Positions 1-5,929 of a DNA stretch of 9,709 bases are shown piece by piece. How positions within the stretch are numbered: position 1 is the stretch's first letter; each line of letters starts with the position of its first letter. Source of the DNA: Pseudomonadota bacterium. Lineage in GTDB: Bacteria > Pseudomonadota > Gammaproteobacteria > CAMYNG01. The position numbers and the translations under genes are program-made. The notes beneath the pieces were generated by a model. That model had not been told where the DNA came from, made no database searches, and was given only the letters and a program-made list of their open reading frames with translations. The stretch spans positions 406,042 to 415,750 of the forward strand of contig CP070733.1 in NCBI GenBank assembly GCA_020347585.1, in the 5' to 3' direction.

Positions 1-1
1 A

Positions 2-250
2 GCAGCAGTGTTGCTGGTAGCGGCTTGGGTATTTTTTGCAGTCTATGAAGCCCCATCGCGTTTTGACCTCACCCCGAAACTCACTCTGCCGCTGATGCTG
101 GCCGTCGAGGCAACGGCCGTTTTCGCCATCTATGCCGTGTGGCGCTATAACTCGCGCAAGGGTGGGACGGCTGCCAGTGTGCGCGAACTGGTGGCGCGCA
201 TGTACTCCGAGGGCGAGCGCACCGACGAGCACAAGGACGAACACAAGTAA
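2..250 (+). CDS. C-terminal part of a small membrane protein (5' end cut by the window)
   Basis: The reading frame is open to the left edge of the window and ends at TAA 248-250, so the true start is probably outside. A GTG at 8 is the first start-like codon in view, but the hydrophobic stretch begins before it, which argues for truncation. Two hydrophobic segments are visible: the first contains VAAWVFFAVYEA, and the second, from LTLPLMLAVEATAVF, ends near AVWRY. They are followed by a charged tail rich in Arg, Glu, Asp and Lys. This is the shape of an inner-membrane protein with a short cytoplasmic C-terminus. I do not recognise the family. It lies 22 bp upstream of the nuclease gene on the same strand, so the two could be co-transcribed, but nothing in the protein suggests a shared function. 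Confidence 0.6.
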   Translation, partial: AAVLLVAAWVFFAVYEAPSRFDLTPKLTLPLMLAVEATAVFAIYAVWRYNSRKGGTAASVRELVARMYSEGERTDEHKDEHK

Positions 251-272
251 GTGCTCCGGGCGGCGGCGCGCG

Positions 273-1781
273 ATGATAGCTAACAGCGACGCGGCACAAG
301 CCGGCAGGTATCTCGGCAAGACTGGCATCCAGGCAGGCCTGCAGTGTCCGCGCCATCTGCATCAGCTGGTGCACAACCCGACACGAGCGAAACGCGAGGA
401 AACGCTCGCGATGCGCACTGGTACGCGGGTTGGTGAGCAGGCGCGCAAGGCGTTTGCAGGAGGAGTATGCGTGGCGCGTGACGGTGGCGCCGACGCGGCA
501 CTGGCCCAAACGCAGCGTCTGCTTGATGATCCCGGTGTTGACGCTATCTTCGAGGCGGCATTTGCCGCGGACGGCATTATCGTCTACGTCGATGTGCTGC
601 GTCGCGCTGCGCGTGGTTGGGAGCTGATCGAGGTCAAGGCATCAACCGGTGTCAAGGATACGCATATCGATGATGTTGCGATCCAGTTGTCCGTTGCCGG
701 GCGCGCCGGGCTGAACGTTGAGCGCGCGTACCTGATGCATATCAACGGCGGCTACATTCACGAGGGCGATGGCGAGTATCCCGGACTGTTCGTGCTAGAG
801 GAAATCACCGCGAAGGCGCGTGCGCACGTGGCTTTTATCGATACGCAGATCGCGGCGCTGCAGGAAATATTGGCGGGCGCCGAACCGGAAGTTCATCCGG
901 GTCCCCAGTGCAAACAGCCGTACCCCTGCGAGTTCCGCGATTGGTGCGATGCGCAGGACGGCGGTTACCCGGTGGCGCTGCTACCCAACGCCGCCGCTGT
1001 TGTCGGCGCGCTGTTGCAGCAGGGGTTATACGATTTGCGGGAGGTACCCGCTGAACTGCTGGAGAGCGACCGGCATCTGTGGGTTCGCAATGTCACGGTC
1101 ACGGGGCGGGCGGAGCTGCGCCCGGGCGCTGCGCACACACTCGAGATGCTGGCGTACCCACGTTATTACCTCGATTTCGAATGTATCCAGTTCGCCATTC
1201 CGGCTTGGCGCGGTACCTCACCCTACCAGCAATTGCCGTTCCAGTGGTCCTGTCACATCGAGCGCGAGGGGCAGGCGCTCGAACATCACGAGTTTCTCGA
1301 TACTTGCGGCCAGGATCCGCGCCGTGAATTTGCCGAGCGCCTGCTCGCTGCGTGCGGCGAGCGTGGTCCCATTGTGGTTTACAATCAGAGTTTTGAAAAA
1401 CGCATCATTCGCGAACTGGCCGATAGCTTCGCCGATCTGCGGGTACCGTTACTGGCACTGCCGGAGCGCGTTTTCGATCTTCTGCCCGTGGTACGGGCGC
1501 ACTACTATCATCCGCATATGAAGGGTTCGTGGTCGATCAAGAACGTGCTCGAATGCCTGGTGCCAGAGTTGAGTTATCGCCACCTTGCGGGAGTGCGCGA
1601 CGGCACCCAGGCGCAGGCGGCGTATCTGGACATTGTCTTCGGCGACCTGAGCGTTCACGAACGGCAGACCCTGACGGAGAATCTGCGTCGCTACTGTAAG
1701 CGCGATACCTTTGCGATGTATGCGATTGTCGAACGCCTGCAGACACTGGAACACGCAACCGTGCCGGAGGGAACGCCATGA
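273..1781 (+). CDS. DUF2779-family protein: Fe-S PD-(D/E)XK nuclease domain fused to a DEDD exonuclease-like domain
   Basis: The 502-residue protein appears to join two nuclease folds. The N-terminal half resembles the Cas4/RecB nuclease family. It has Cys25 in LQCPRHLH, GTRVGEQARKAF at about 50-61, a PD-(D/E)XK core with Asp107 and Glu120-x-Lys122 (ELIEVKAST), and CKQPYPCEFRDWC giving Cys213, Cys219 and Cys225. One early and three late cysteines is the pattern of Cas4/AddB-type 4Fe-4S nucleases. The C-terminal half carries YLDFE (Asp301, Glu303), VVYNQSFEKRI (Asn371, Phe374, Glu375 where Asp is usual) and YCKRD (Tyr474, Asp478). These resemble Exo I, Exo II and Exo III of DEDDy 3'-5' exonucleases. 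ATG 273 is preferred over a longer in-frame start at 132, because the region before 273 overlaps the upstream gene and reads as shadow sequence. There is no strong Shine-Dalgarno. The gene overlaps the next one by 4 bp. A role in DNA processing or repair is inferred; the family has no firm assigned function that I know of. Confidence 0.85.
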   Translation: MIANSDAAQAGRYLGKTGIQAGLQCPRHLHQLVHNPTRAKREETLAMRTGTRVGEQARKAFAGGVCVARDGGADAALAQTQRLLDDPGVDAIFEAAFAADGIIVYVDVLRRAARGWELIEVKASTGVKDTHIDDVAIQLSVAGRAGLNVERAYLMHINGGYIHEGDGEYPGLFVLEEITAKARAHVAFIDTQIAALQEILAGAEPEVHPGPQCKQPYPCEFRDWCDAQDGGYPVALLPNAAAVVGALLQQGLYDLREVPAELLESDRHLWVRNVTVTGRAELRPGAAHTLEMLAYPRYYLDFECIQFAIPAWRGTSPYQQLPFQWSCHIEREGQALEHHEFLDTCGQDPRREFAERLLAACGERGPIVVYNQSFEKRIIRELADSFADLRVPLLALPERVFDLLPVVRAHYYHPHMKGSWSIKNVLECLVPELSYRHLAGVRDGTQAQAAYLDIVFGDLSVHERQTLTENLRRYCKRDTFAMYAIVERLQTLEHATVPEGTP

Positions 1782-2197
1782 CCGACGATGCATTGGTGTG
1801 CTGGAAATGCGGGGCCTCGCTAGAGGAATTGCCAGTGCCCTTCAGCCGCTACGCGGAGTGTCCGGCCTGCCGCGCCGAGATGCATGCGTGCCGTATGTGC
1901 GCGTTCTACGATACCTCGGTCAGTAAGCAGTGCCGCGAGCCTATAGCCGAGGAGGTGAAAGAGAAAACTCGGGCAAATTTCTGCGGCTACTTCCAGCCGC
2001 GTCCCGGCGCCTTTGTCGCGGGGGGGGACACCCGGGCGCGCGAGGCGCAGGCGCGCCTTGCGGACCTGTTCGGCGAGACCGAGAGCAGTGCAGGTGATAT
2101 AGAAAGTGAAAAGCCAGGGATGCAGTCCGAGGCCGAGCAGGCGCAGGCGCGTCTGGAGGCGCTGCTGGGTGGACAGCGCAAGGGCGACGACGACTAA
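1778..2197 (+). CDS. Cys-rich zinc-ribbon protein, translationally coupled to the nuclease
   Basis: This 139-residue protein starts at an ATGA overlap with the nuclease stop and has a good Shine-Dalgarno (GGAGGG, 1766-1771), so translational coupling is likely. The first 72 residues hold eight cysteines: CWKC (8, 11), CPAC (28, 31), CRMC (38, 41), Cys52 and Cys69 (FCGYF). This is enough for two zinc sites of ribbon or knuckle type. From about residue 84 the tail is charged and helical, with two similar units, EAQARLADLFG (89-99) and QAQARLEALLG (121-131). I recall this Cys-rich domain as a conserved uncharacterised protein of gammaproteobacteria, but no function. The coupling suggests it works with the nuclease, perhaps as a nucleic-acid or protein-binding partner; that is inference. 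An eight-G run lies at 2020-2027, just after the Cys domain. Confidence 0.85.
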   Translation: MTDDALVCWKCGASLEELPVPFSRYAECPACRAEMHACRMCAFYDTSVSKQCREPIAEEVKEKTRANFCGYFQPRPGAFVAGGDTRAREAQARLADLFGETESSAGDIESEKPGMQSEAEQAQARLEALLGGQRKGDDD

Positions 2198-2218
2198 CGC
2201 CAACGCACTACTGGCTCC

Positions 2219-2310
2219 CAGTTATTAATGCATTAGAATATTATTAAAAGCGAATTAACAACGCGGACAGTTGAACCTGCGCTTCGCACAGAGCGTCCTA
2301 TACTTACATC
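2219..2310 (+). promoter_or_regulatory. AT-rich promoter region with a sigma-S-like -10 box
   Basis: The 147-bp gap before the DUF1269-type gene contains an AT-rich island at 2219-2262, unlike its GC-rich surroundings, with a 10-bp palindrome TAATGCATTA at 2226-2235. Downstream, CCTATACTTACA spans 2297-2308. Its CTATACT core (2298-2304) matches the extended -10 preferred by RpoS RNA polymerase. The best -35 look-alike, TTGAAC at 2271-2276, sits 22 bp away, too far for a standard sigma-70 promoter, and RpoS promoters often lack a clear -35. The expected transcript would start near 2311, about 35 nt before the ATG. No terminator for the upstream operon is evident here. Confidence 0.4.
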
Positions 2311-2333
2311 AAAACCTACCAATCCGGTGGGAA

Positions 2334-2339
2334 AGGAGG
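2334..2339 (+). promoter_or_regulatory. Strong Shine-Dalgarno AGGAGG that fixes the start at 2345
   Basis: AGGAGG is a near-perfect match to the anti-Shine-Dalgarno sequence. It leaves 5 nt before ATG 2345. The in-frame GTG at 2342 would leave only 2 nt, and the GTG at 2327 lies upstream of the site, so both are unlikely starts. Confidence 0.8.
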
Positions 2340-2344
2340 GTGTG

Positions 2345-2857
2345 ATGAGGAGACGACTCTATTTCTTGCTTCCGCACCTCGACAGCGCGCGGCAGACCCA
2401 CAATGAATTGCTGCTGGCTCGCGTCGAGGAGCGCCACATGCATTTCCTTGCCGACGAAGATGTGGACCTGCAGGATCTGCCGCAAGCGACCCTGCTGCAA
2501 CGCAGTGACCTGGTGCACGGTGTGCAACTCGGCCTAATCTACGGTGGTGTGACGGGTGTTTTCGCCGGGCTGATATCGATACCGGTGCTGGGCATGACCC
2601 TAAAAAGCGGCGGCATCGTGGTACTTGCCATCGCTATCGCCGGCGCCTTGATGGGCGCGTGGTCCGCCAGCATGGTCGCCGTCGGTATTCCAAACTTTCG
2701 GCTCAAACGCTTCGAGAGTGCACTGCAGCGCGGTCATATCCTGGTGATGCTGGATGTACCAAAGGAGCGTGTTGACGAGGTTACGGCGATGATAAAGAGC
2801 CATCATCCCGAGGCAGATATGCATGGCGTCGAACCCTCCCTCCCTGCCTTTCCATGA
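2345..2857 (+). CDS. DUF1269-type two-helix membrane protein
   Basis: The 170-residue protein has an N-terminal alpha/beta segment (RRLYFLLPHLDSA, then ELLLARVEERHMHFLA to about residue 36). Next comes a Gly/Ala-rich membrane hairpin at about 60-83 and 89-113. The C-terminal segment (RLKRFESALQRGHILVMLDVP, 119-139, then VDEVTAMIKSHHPEA) ends in the characteristic VEPSLPAFP. The flanking halves look like parts of a ferredoxin-like fold interrupted by the membrane hairpin, as in DUF1269/DUF1269-like proteins of proteobacteria. The glycine pattern in the first helix (GLIYGGVTGVFAG) suggests close helix packing or oligomerisation. The gene is a single transcription unit: its own promoter region lies upstream and an intrinsic terminator lies 29 bp downstream. 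Family function is unknown to me; the RpoS-like -10 hints at stress or stationary-phase expression. Confidence 0.85.
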   Translation: MRRRLYFLLPHLDSARQTHNELLLARVEERHMHFLADEDVDLQDLPQATLLQRSDLVHGVQLGLIYGGVTGVFAGLISIPVLGMTLKSGGIVVLAIAIAGALMGAWSASMVAVGIPNFRLKRFESALQRGHILVMLDVPKERVDEVTAMIKSHHPEADMHGVEPSLPAFP

Positions 2858-2886
2858 TGTAATGTTCCTGCATGAGTGAACCGTAG

Positions 2887-2914
2887 AGCCCGGCATAGCC
2901 GGGCTTTACGTTTG
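2887..2914 (+). terminator. Rho-independent terminator after the DUF1269-type gene
   Basis: A perfect 8-bp inverted repeat, AGCCCGGC (2887-2894) and GCCGGGCT (2898-2905), has a 3-nt ATA loop and is followed by TTACGTTT. The GC-rich stem with a short T-rich tail is a typical intrinsic terminator. It separates the DUF1269-type gene from the creatininase gene, whose Shine-Dalgarno-like GGGGTGGA begins almost at once (2914-2921), so the promoter of the next gene must lie inside or upstream of this element, or the terminator must be leaky. Confidence 0.8.
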
Positions 2915-2930
2915 GGGTGGATGTGACTTG

Positions 2931-3650
2931 ATGCGCGGAATACGGGTTGCCGAAGTTGCCTGGCCGGAAGTGTTGGCGCGCATCGAGGCCGGTGCTACAG
3001 CGGTGCTGCCGGTTGGTGCAGCCTGCAAGGCGCACGGGCGCCACCTCCCCATGGGCACTGATCAGCTGCAGGCTGAGTGGCTGGGCGCAGCGCTGGCCGA
3101 GCGTGCGCCGGTGCTGGTGTGGCCCACCGTCAGCTACGGTCACTATCCGGCGTTTGTCGACTATCCAGGCAGTTGCAGCCTGGAACTGGATACCTTTCGC
3201 GCGCTGGTCGAACAGATACTGCGGGATATACTGCGCGCCGGCGTGCAGCGCGTGTTGATCATCAACACAGGTATCAGCACGGTTGCGCCGTTGCAGCAGG
3301 CCAAGGCACACGCGGGTGGGGCAGGGCGTATCGTGCTGTGCAACGTGTATGAGGGTGCGCGCTACCGCGCGCTCGCCGCACGAACGGAACAGCAGGTGCG
3401 CGGCGGGCATGCCGATGAACTGGAAACCTCCATTATGCTGAACATAGCGCCGAAGCGCGTCGACATGGCAAACGCAAACCGCTGGGACACGCACGAGATC
3501 AGCGGCGTATTCAGCCGCACTGACCCGTCTGCCCCGGGTTACTCACCCGACGGTGTGTATGGCGATCCCACGCTTGCCGACGCCGACAAGGGGTGGAAGC
3601 TGTTGCACGCCATGTTGCAGGATATACTGGAGGCACTGAATCAGAGTTGA
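2931..3650 (+). CDS. Creatininase-family protein with an altered metal-binding site
   Basis: The 239-residue length and motif order fit the creatininase/creatinine amidohydrolase family, metal-dependent amidohydrolases that also include MftE-like peptidases. Visible motifs are LPVGAACKAHGRHLPMGTD (26-44), the WPTVSYGHYPAFVDYPG core (64-80), VLIINTGISTVAPL (108-121) and GHADELETS (159-167). His35, Asp44 and Glu165 are where metal ligands are expected. Two usual features are missing. The Glu just before the HG pair (EQH or KEH in relatives) is Lys33-Ala34 here, and the usual NGHGGN, which supplies a His ligand, reads NTGIST. The protein may use a different metal arrangement or be catalytically inactive. 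ATG 2931 follows GGGGTGGA by about 9 nt; an adjacent TTG at 2928 is a less likely start. The small gene at 3669 follows after 18 bp, so the two are probably co-transcribed. Confidence 0.8.
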   Translation: MRGIRVAEVAWPEVLARIEAGATAVLPVGAACKAHGRHLPMGTDQLQAEWLGAALAERAPVLVWPTVSYGHYPAFVDYPGSCSLELDTFRALVEQILRDILRAGVQRVLIINTGISTVAPLQQAKAHAGGAGRIVLCNVYEGARYRALAARTEQQVRGGHADELETSIMLNIAPKRVDMANANRWDTHEISGVFSRTDPSAPGYSPDGVYGDPTLADADKGWKLLHAMLQDILEALNQS

Positions 3651-3668
3651 TACGGGCCTGGACTGCAG

Positions 3669-3854
3669 GTGAATACGGACCGCGACAAACCGCCCGCGCA
3701 CCCGGTAAAGAAGGAACCCAAGTTCTGCCGGTGTCGCGTGTGCCACGAACATTTCTACGCTGACACCATTGATGCGGCGCGCTATGCCTGCCTCGCGCAC
3801 GCCCGCGAGGCGCATCCTGACTGGGGCACATCGGCCTGCTACTGCCCTGACTGA
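3669..3854 (+). CDS. Small Cys/His-rich (zinc-finger-like) protein
   Basis: This 61-residue frame starts at GTG 3669, 18 bp after the creatininase stop. It has six cysteines (20, 22, 25, 41, 57, 59) and several histidines (26, 28, 44, 49). Cys22-x2-Cys25 with His44-x4-His49 (CRVCHEHF and AHAREAHPD) has the spacing of a classical C2H2 finger. The pairs Cys20/Cys22 and Cys57/Cys59 could form a further site. The N-terminus is basic and proline-rich. The Cys/His arrangement is too regular to be a shadow frame, and it fits snugly behind the creatininase gene, but the ribosome binding site is weak and the GTG start is uncertain. I do not recognise the family; a nucleic-acid or protein-binding role would be a guess. 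Confidence 0.6.
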   Translation: MNTDRDKPPAHPVKKEPKFCRCRVCHEHFYADTIDAARYACLAHAREAHPDWGTSACYCPD

Positions 3855-3896
3855 AGCGCACGATCCAGCGCGTCCGTCAGCGGTCCACCGCGTTTG

Positions 3897-3905
3897 TGGT
3901 ATCTT
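3897..3905 (+). promoter_or_regulatory. Possible extended -10 promoter before the 3969 gene
   Basis: The 114-bp gap 3855-3968 contains TGGTATCTT, an extended -10 (TG, one base, TATCTT at 3900-3905) with no good -35. Just before it a short stem, GCGG (3880-3883) and CCGC (3888-3891), could be a weak terminator for the upstream pair. Nothing else stands out in this gap. Confidence 0.25.
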
Positions 3906-3968
3906 ATGGGCACGACTCGATAGGCCGCTGGGTGAAACTGGGGCCGGATGTGGCGGTAGTAGTAATAA

Positions 3969-4955
3969 ATGGTAATTCACTCTTCAGGTCTGTTTCTCGT
4001 TCTGGTCTGCCTTATTGCAGCGGGCGCGCTGGGCTGGCTGATCGCGGTGGCACGGCGCGAACGGGCAGGCACGTGGCCATACAAGCTGGCGTTATCGCCG
4101 CTGCTGCCGTTCTACGCAGTTCAGTTCGCTATTGAATACTGGAACGAATCGGCACGGCCGTTCGTGCTGTTTGTCAGTTCGTGGCTGGTGGCCGCGGTGC
4201 TCGTGGTTGTGATGCTGGTGGGCGGTGACGACGCACCGACCATCGCGACGCCAGATCAGGCGCCAGCGGGCAAGGCGGTGCAGTCCGCCCAAACCCCGCC
4301 GCCGGCTGAGCCGGAGCCGGGCAGTTACGCCTACCTCGTACAACAGGCGCGGCAGATGCACGAGATGGGCCTGTTTACCGACCAGCAACTCGAACTCGAA
4401 CTTGCGGCGCTGCGCGAGGAATACGGCATCAGCGAGGACGAACCGATGCCCCGTGTCGATGAAACCGCGGATGCCGCGCAAGTCACGGCCGAGGAAGAAC
4501 CGGCGGTTGTCGCGCCGGCTGCCGAGTTTCCATCCGAAGCGGCGGCACCGGCACAGGCTACACCGGCAGACGAAGAGGAAGAGGTTCAGGCGCTTACGGC
4601 AATGAGTGGTGTGGAGCCGTCGGTGGCAACCCCGCAGGATGAGCCAGCTGCCTCCGCAAGCAGCGATGCGCCCGCCGACACCGAGGCAGCACCGCCGGCG
4701 CGCCGCCCAACGGTGGCCAAGCAGGATACCGCAGCCGAGGTTACCCGCGCTTCAGCGGGCCGCGAGATTACCTATGAAGAGGCCGTAAACTACGTCGGCA
4801 GGGAAATGTCGGTGCTCACCAATAACGGCGTGCGGCACGAGGTACGGCTGGTGGATCTGGAGGGAAGCGCTCTCGTTTTCGAGCGTCGGATGGTCGGCGG
4901 CGCCGTTTCGTTCGAACTGACCCGCAACGACATTCGCGTGATCCGTCTCAAGTAG
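3969..4955 (+). CDS. Membrane-anchored protein with SHOCT-like helix, Pro/Ala/Glu-rich linker and C-terminal SH3-like domain
   Basis: The 328-residue protein has two membrane helices, at about 7-27 and 65-85, separated by a partly hydrophobic loop (YKLALSPLLPFYAVQFAIEYW, about 38-58). After the second helix comes a low-complexity linker rich in Pro, Ala, Glu and Thr (about 87-265). Embedded in it is one ordered segment, LVQQARQMHEMGLFTD onward (123-154), resembling a SHOCT helix pair (a short C-terminal motif common in bacterial membrane proteins). The last 60 residues, from REITYEEAVNYVGREMSV, predict mostly beta strand (VRLVDLEG, LVFERRM, VSFELTRNDIRVIRL), in the manner of an SH3- or Sm-like barrel. 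The family is unknown to me. The likely arrangement is an anchored domain held away from the membrane by a flexible spacer. ATG 3969 has only a weak Shine-Dalgarno. The gene converges on the hemerythrin-like gene with a 7-bp gap and no visible terminator. Confidence 0.75.
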   Translation: MVIHSSGLFLVLVCLIAAGALGWLIAVARRERAGTWPYKLALSPLLPFYAVQFAIEYWNESARPFVLFVSSWLVAAVLVVVMLVGGDDAPTIATPDQAPAGKAVQSAQTPPPAEPEPGSYAYLVQQARQMHEMGLFTDQQLELELAALREEYGISEDEPMPRVDETADAAQVTAEEEPAVVAPAAEFPSEAAAPAQATPADEEEEVQALTAMSGVEPSVATPQDEPAASASSDAPADTEAAPPARRPTVAKQDTAAEVTRASAGREITYEEAVNYVGREMSVLTNNGVRHEVRLVDLEGSALVFERRMVGGAVSFELTRNDIRVIRLK

Positions 4956-4962
4956 CGGGGCG

Positions 4963-5385
4963 CTATGCCTGCAGGTGTTCTTCCACCAGCGGAAACATCA
5001 CCTCGTTCTCATAGCGCACTCGTTCTATTATCATCGCGAATATCTCGCGCGATTCGTTGACAAAACCCTCCTCATCTGCCTCGTCGCTGGCGGCTTTGCA
5101 CCAGCGCTTTACATAGTGCACGAAGCGTTTTCGCAACTCCGTGGCGCTATCGCGAAAGCGTGATGCGATTTCGCGGGCCTGTGCATCGTGGTGGCGCAAC
5201 AACTCTGAATAGAGGGTGTTGTCCTCGAAGACCAGGTGCATCCATACCTTGTCGTTGAACTGCGATACAAGCGCGCAGACAAACGGATTATTGCGCAGCG
5301 CAGGGTACTCGATCAGCACCGACAGTATGTCGTACAAATCGGCAATCTCCTGGTTCTGCTTTTGCAGTTCCTCGAGCGAAAACAT
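4963..5385 (-). CDS. Hemerythrin-like four-helix protein
   Basis: The 140-residue protein looks like a four-helix bundle of the hemerythrin HHE-domain family, which binds a diiron centre and senses or handles oxygen, nitric oxide or iron. The second helix has His50-x3-Glu54 (MHLVFEDNTLYSELL), the normal HxxxE ligand pair. A His65-His66 pair and His90 follow, and the last helix ends YENEVMFPLVEEHL, matching the usual ExxLFPLxEE with Glu126 and His137. The first helix (LQKQNQEIADLYDILSVL) lacks its expected His, and the His before the last Glu is Arg122. The iron site may therefore be incomplete, or the alignment may need adjusting. ATG 5385 is preceded by a strong GAGGGGA Shine-Dalgarno. The gene diverges from the receiver-like gene across a 204-bp gap, so shared regulation is possible. 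Confidence 0.65.
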   Translation of the reverse strand: MFSLEELQKQNQEIADLYDILSVLIEYPALRNNPFVCALVSQFNDKVWMHLVFEDNTLYSELLRHHDAQAREIASRFRDSATELRKRFVHYVKRWCKAASDEADEEGFVNESREIFAMIIERVRYENEVMFPLVEEHLQA

Positions 5386-5507
5386 CGTCAGTCCCCTCAG
5401 TATTGCGCGGGCACCCCGTGAGGCTTCCCGGCGACCCTACGCCAGCCTATCGTGGCCGCGACGGGCGTTCGGGTCAATACCAGGTGTGAGGATTGCGAAG
5501 AGCCGTA

Positions 5508-5516
5508 TGCTATGCT
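5508..5516 (+). promoter_or_regulatory. Possible extended -10 promoter for the receiver-like gene
   Basis: TGCTATGCT (TG, one base, TATGCT at 5511-5516) is a good extended -10 in the divergent gap between the hemerythrin-like and receiver-like genes. There is no convincing -35 at 17 bp. Transcription would start near 5523, leaving a leader of about 65 nt. Confidence 0.3.
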
Positions 5517-5589
5517 CGAAACATCCTGCAGTCACAGCGGTGCCGGGTGTTCCCGAGTCGAACCCTGCCTTATCAGCAGCAATTTGCGA

Positions 5590-5901
5590 ATGAAAATCCT
5601 GTTCTGGGTTGACGATCTTATGACCCGCACCCGGGTCGAGTCGCGCTGGCGCCAGGCCGGTGCCGATATCCTGCGCAAGAACAGCGAAGATACGCCGGAG
5701 TTGGTTGTCATCGACCTCACCGCCGCCGATGCGCTCGCGCAAATCGGCAGGTTGCGTGAGATGCATCCTGAGGTGGACATTTTGGCGTTTGGGCCACATG
5801 TCGATGGCGGCGCATTCAAGCAGGCGCGTGCGGCGGGTGCGACCAACGTCGTGGCCCGCGGCAAGGTCGTGGAACGCGTGCTGGCAATGCTCGGCAAGTG
5901 A
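5590..5901 (+). CDS. Small stand-alone receiver-like (CheY-fold) protein
   Basis: The 103-residue protein has the length and strand/helix order of a response-regulator receiver domain, with no output domain. MKILFWVDD places Asp8-Asp9 where the acidic pair after strand 1 sits. VVIDL places Asp42 at the phospho-acceptor position. ILAFGPHVD (64-72) occupies strand 4 and ARGKVVERVLAML (89-101) the last strand and helix. The usual Thr/Ser after strand 4 is not evident, and the conserved Lys would have to be Lys92. It may therefore be a weak or phosphorylation-independent receiver. ATG 5590 starts exactly at strand 1; a 46-residue in-frame extension to 5452 reads as non-coding (Cys- and Ser-rich, no fold). 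The Shine-Dalgarno is weak. It could act as a phosphate sink, a diffusible partner, or a binding domain; the sequence does not say which. Confidence 0.65.
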   Translation: MKILFWVDDLMTRTRVESRWRQAGADILRKNSEDTPELVVIDLTAADALAQIGRLREMHPEVDILAFGPHVDGGAFKQARAAGATNVVARGKVVERVLAMLGK

Positions 5902-5929
5902 GCAACGCGATGTGATGTGCGCTGGCGAC

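Noticed and set aside
132..272. 47-residue in-frame upstream extension of the DUF2779 protein
   Set aside because: It overlaps the preceding membrane-protein gene and its composition (Arg, Thr, Ser, Cys, Trp) is typical of a shadow frame. The Cas4-like region begins naturally after ATG 273.
820..1521. Long Arg/Ser-rich open frame on the plus strand inside the DUF2779 gene
   Set aside because: It is a shadow of the GC-rich coding frame, with no motifs and very high Arg, Ser, Cys and Trp content.
2781..3494. 237-residue open frame on the minus strand across the creatininase gene
   Set aside because: It lies antisense to a gene with clear family motifs, crosses the terminator hairpin, and shows no recognisable domain.
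5552..5569. tRNA T-arm-like sequence on the minus strand (GGGTTCGACTC)
   Set aside because: The flanking bases do not form the 5-bp T stem, and no anticodon or acceptor stem is present nearby.
5452..5589. 46-residue in-frame extension of the receiver-like protein
   Set aside because: It would include the probable promoter, has no fold-like pattern, and strand 1 of the receiver fold begins exactly at ATG 5590.
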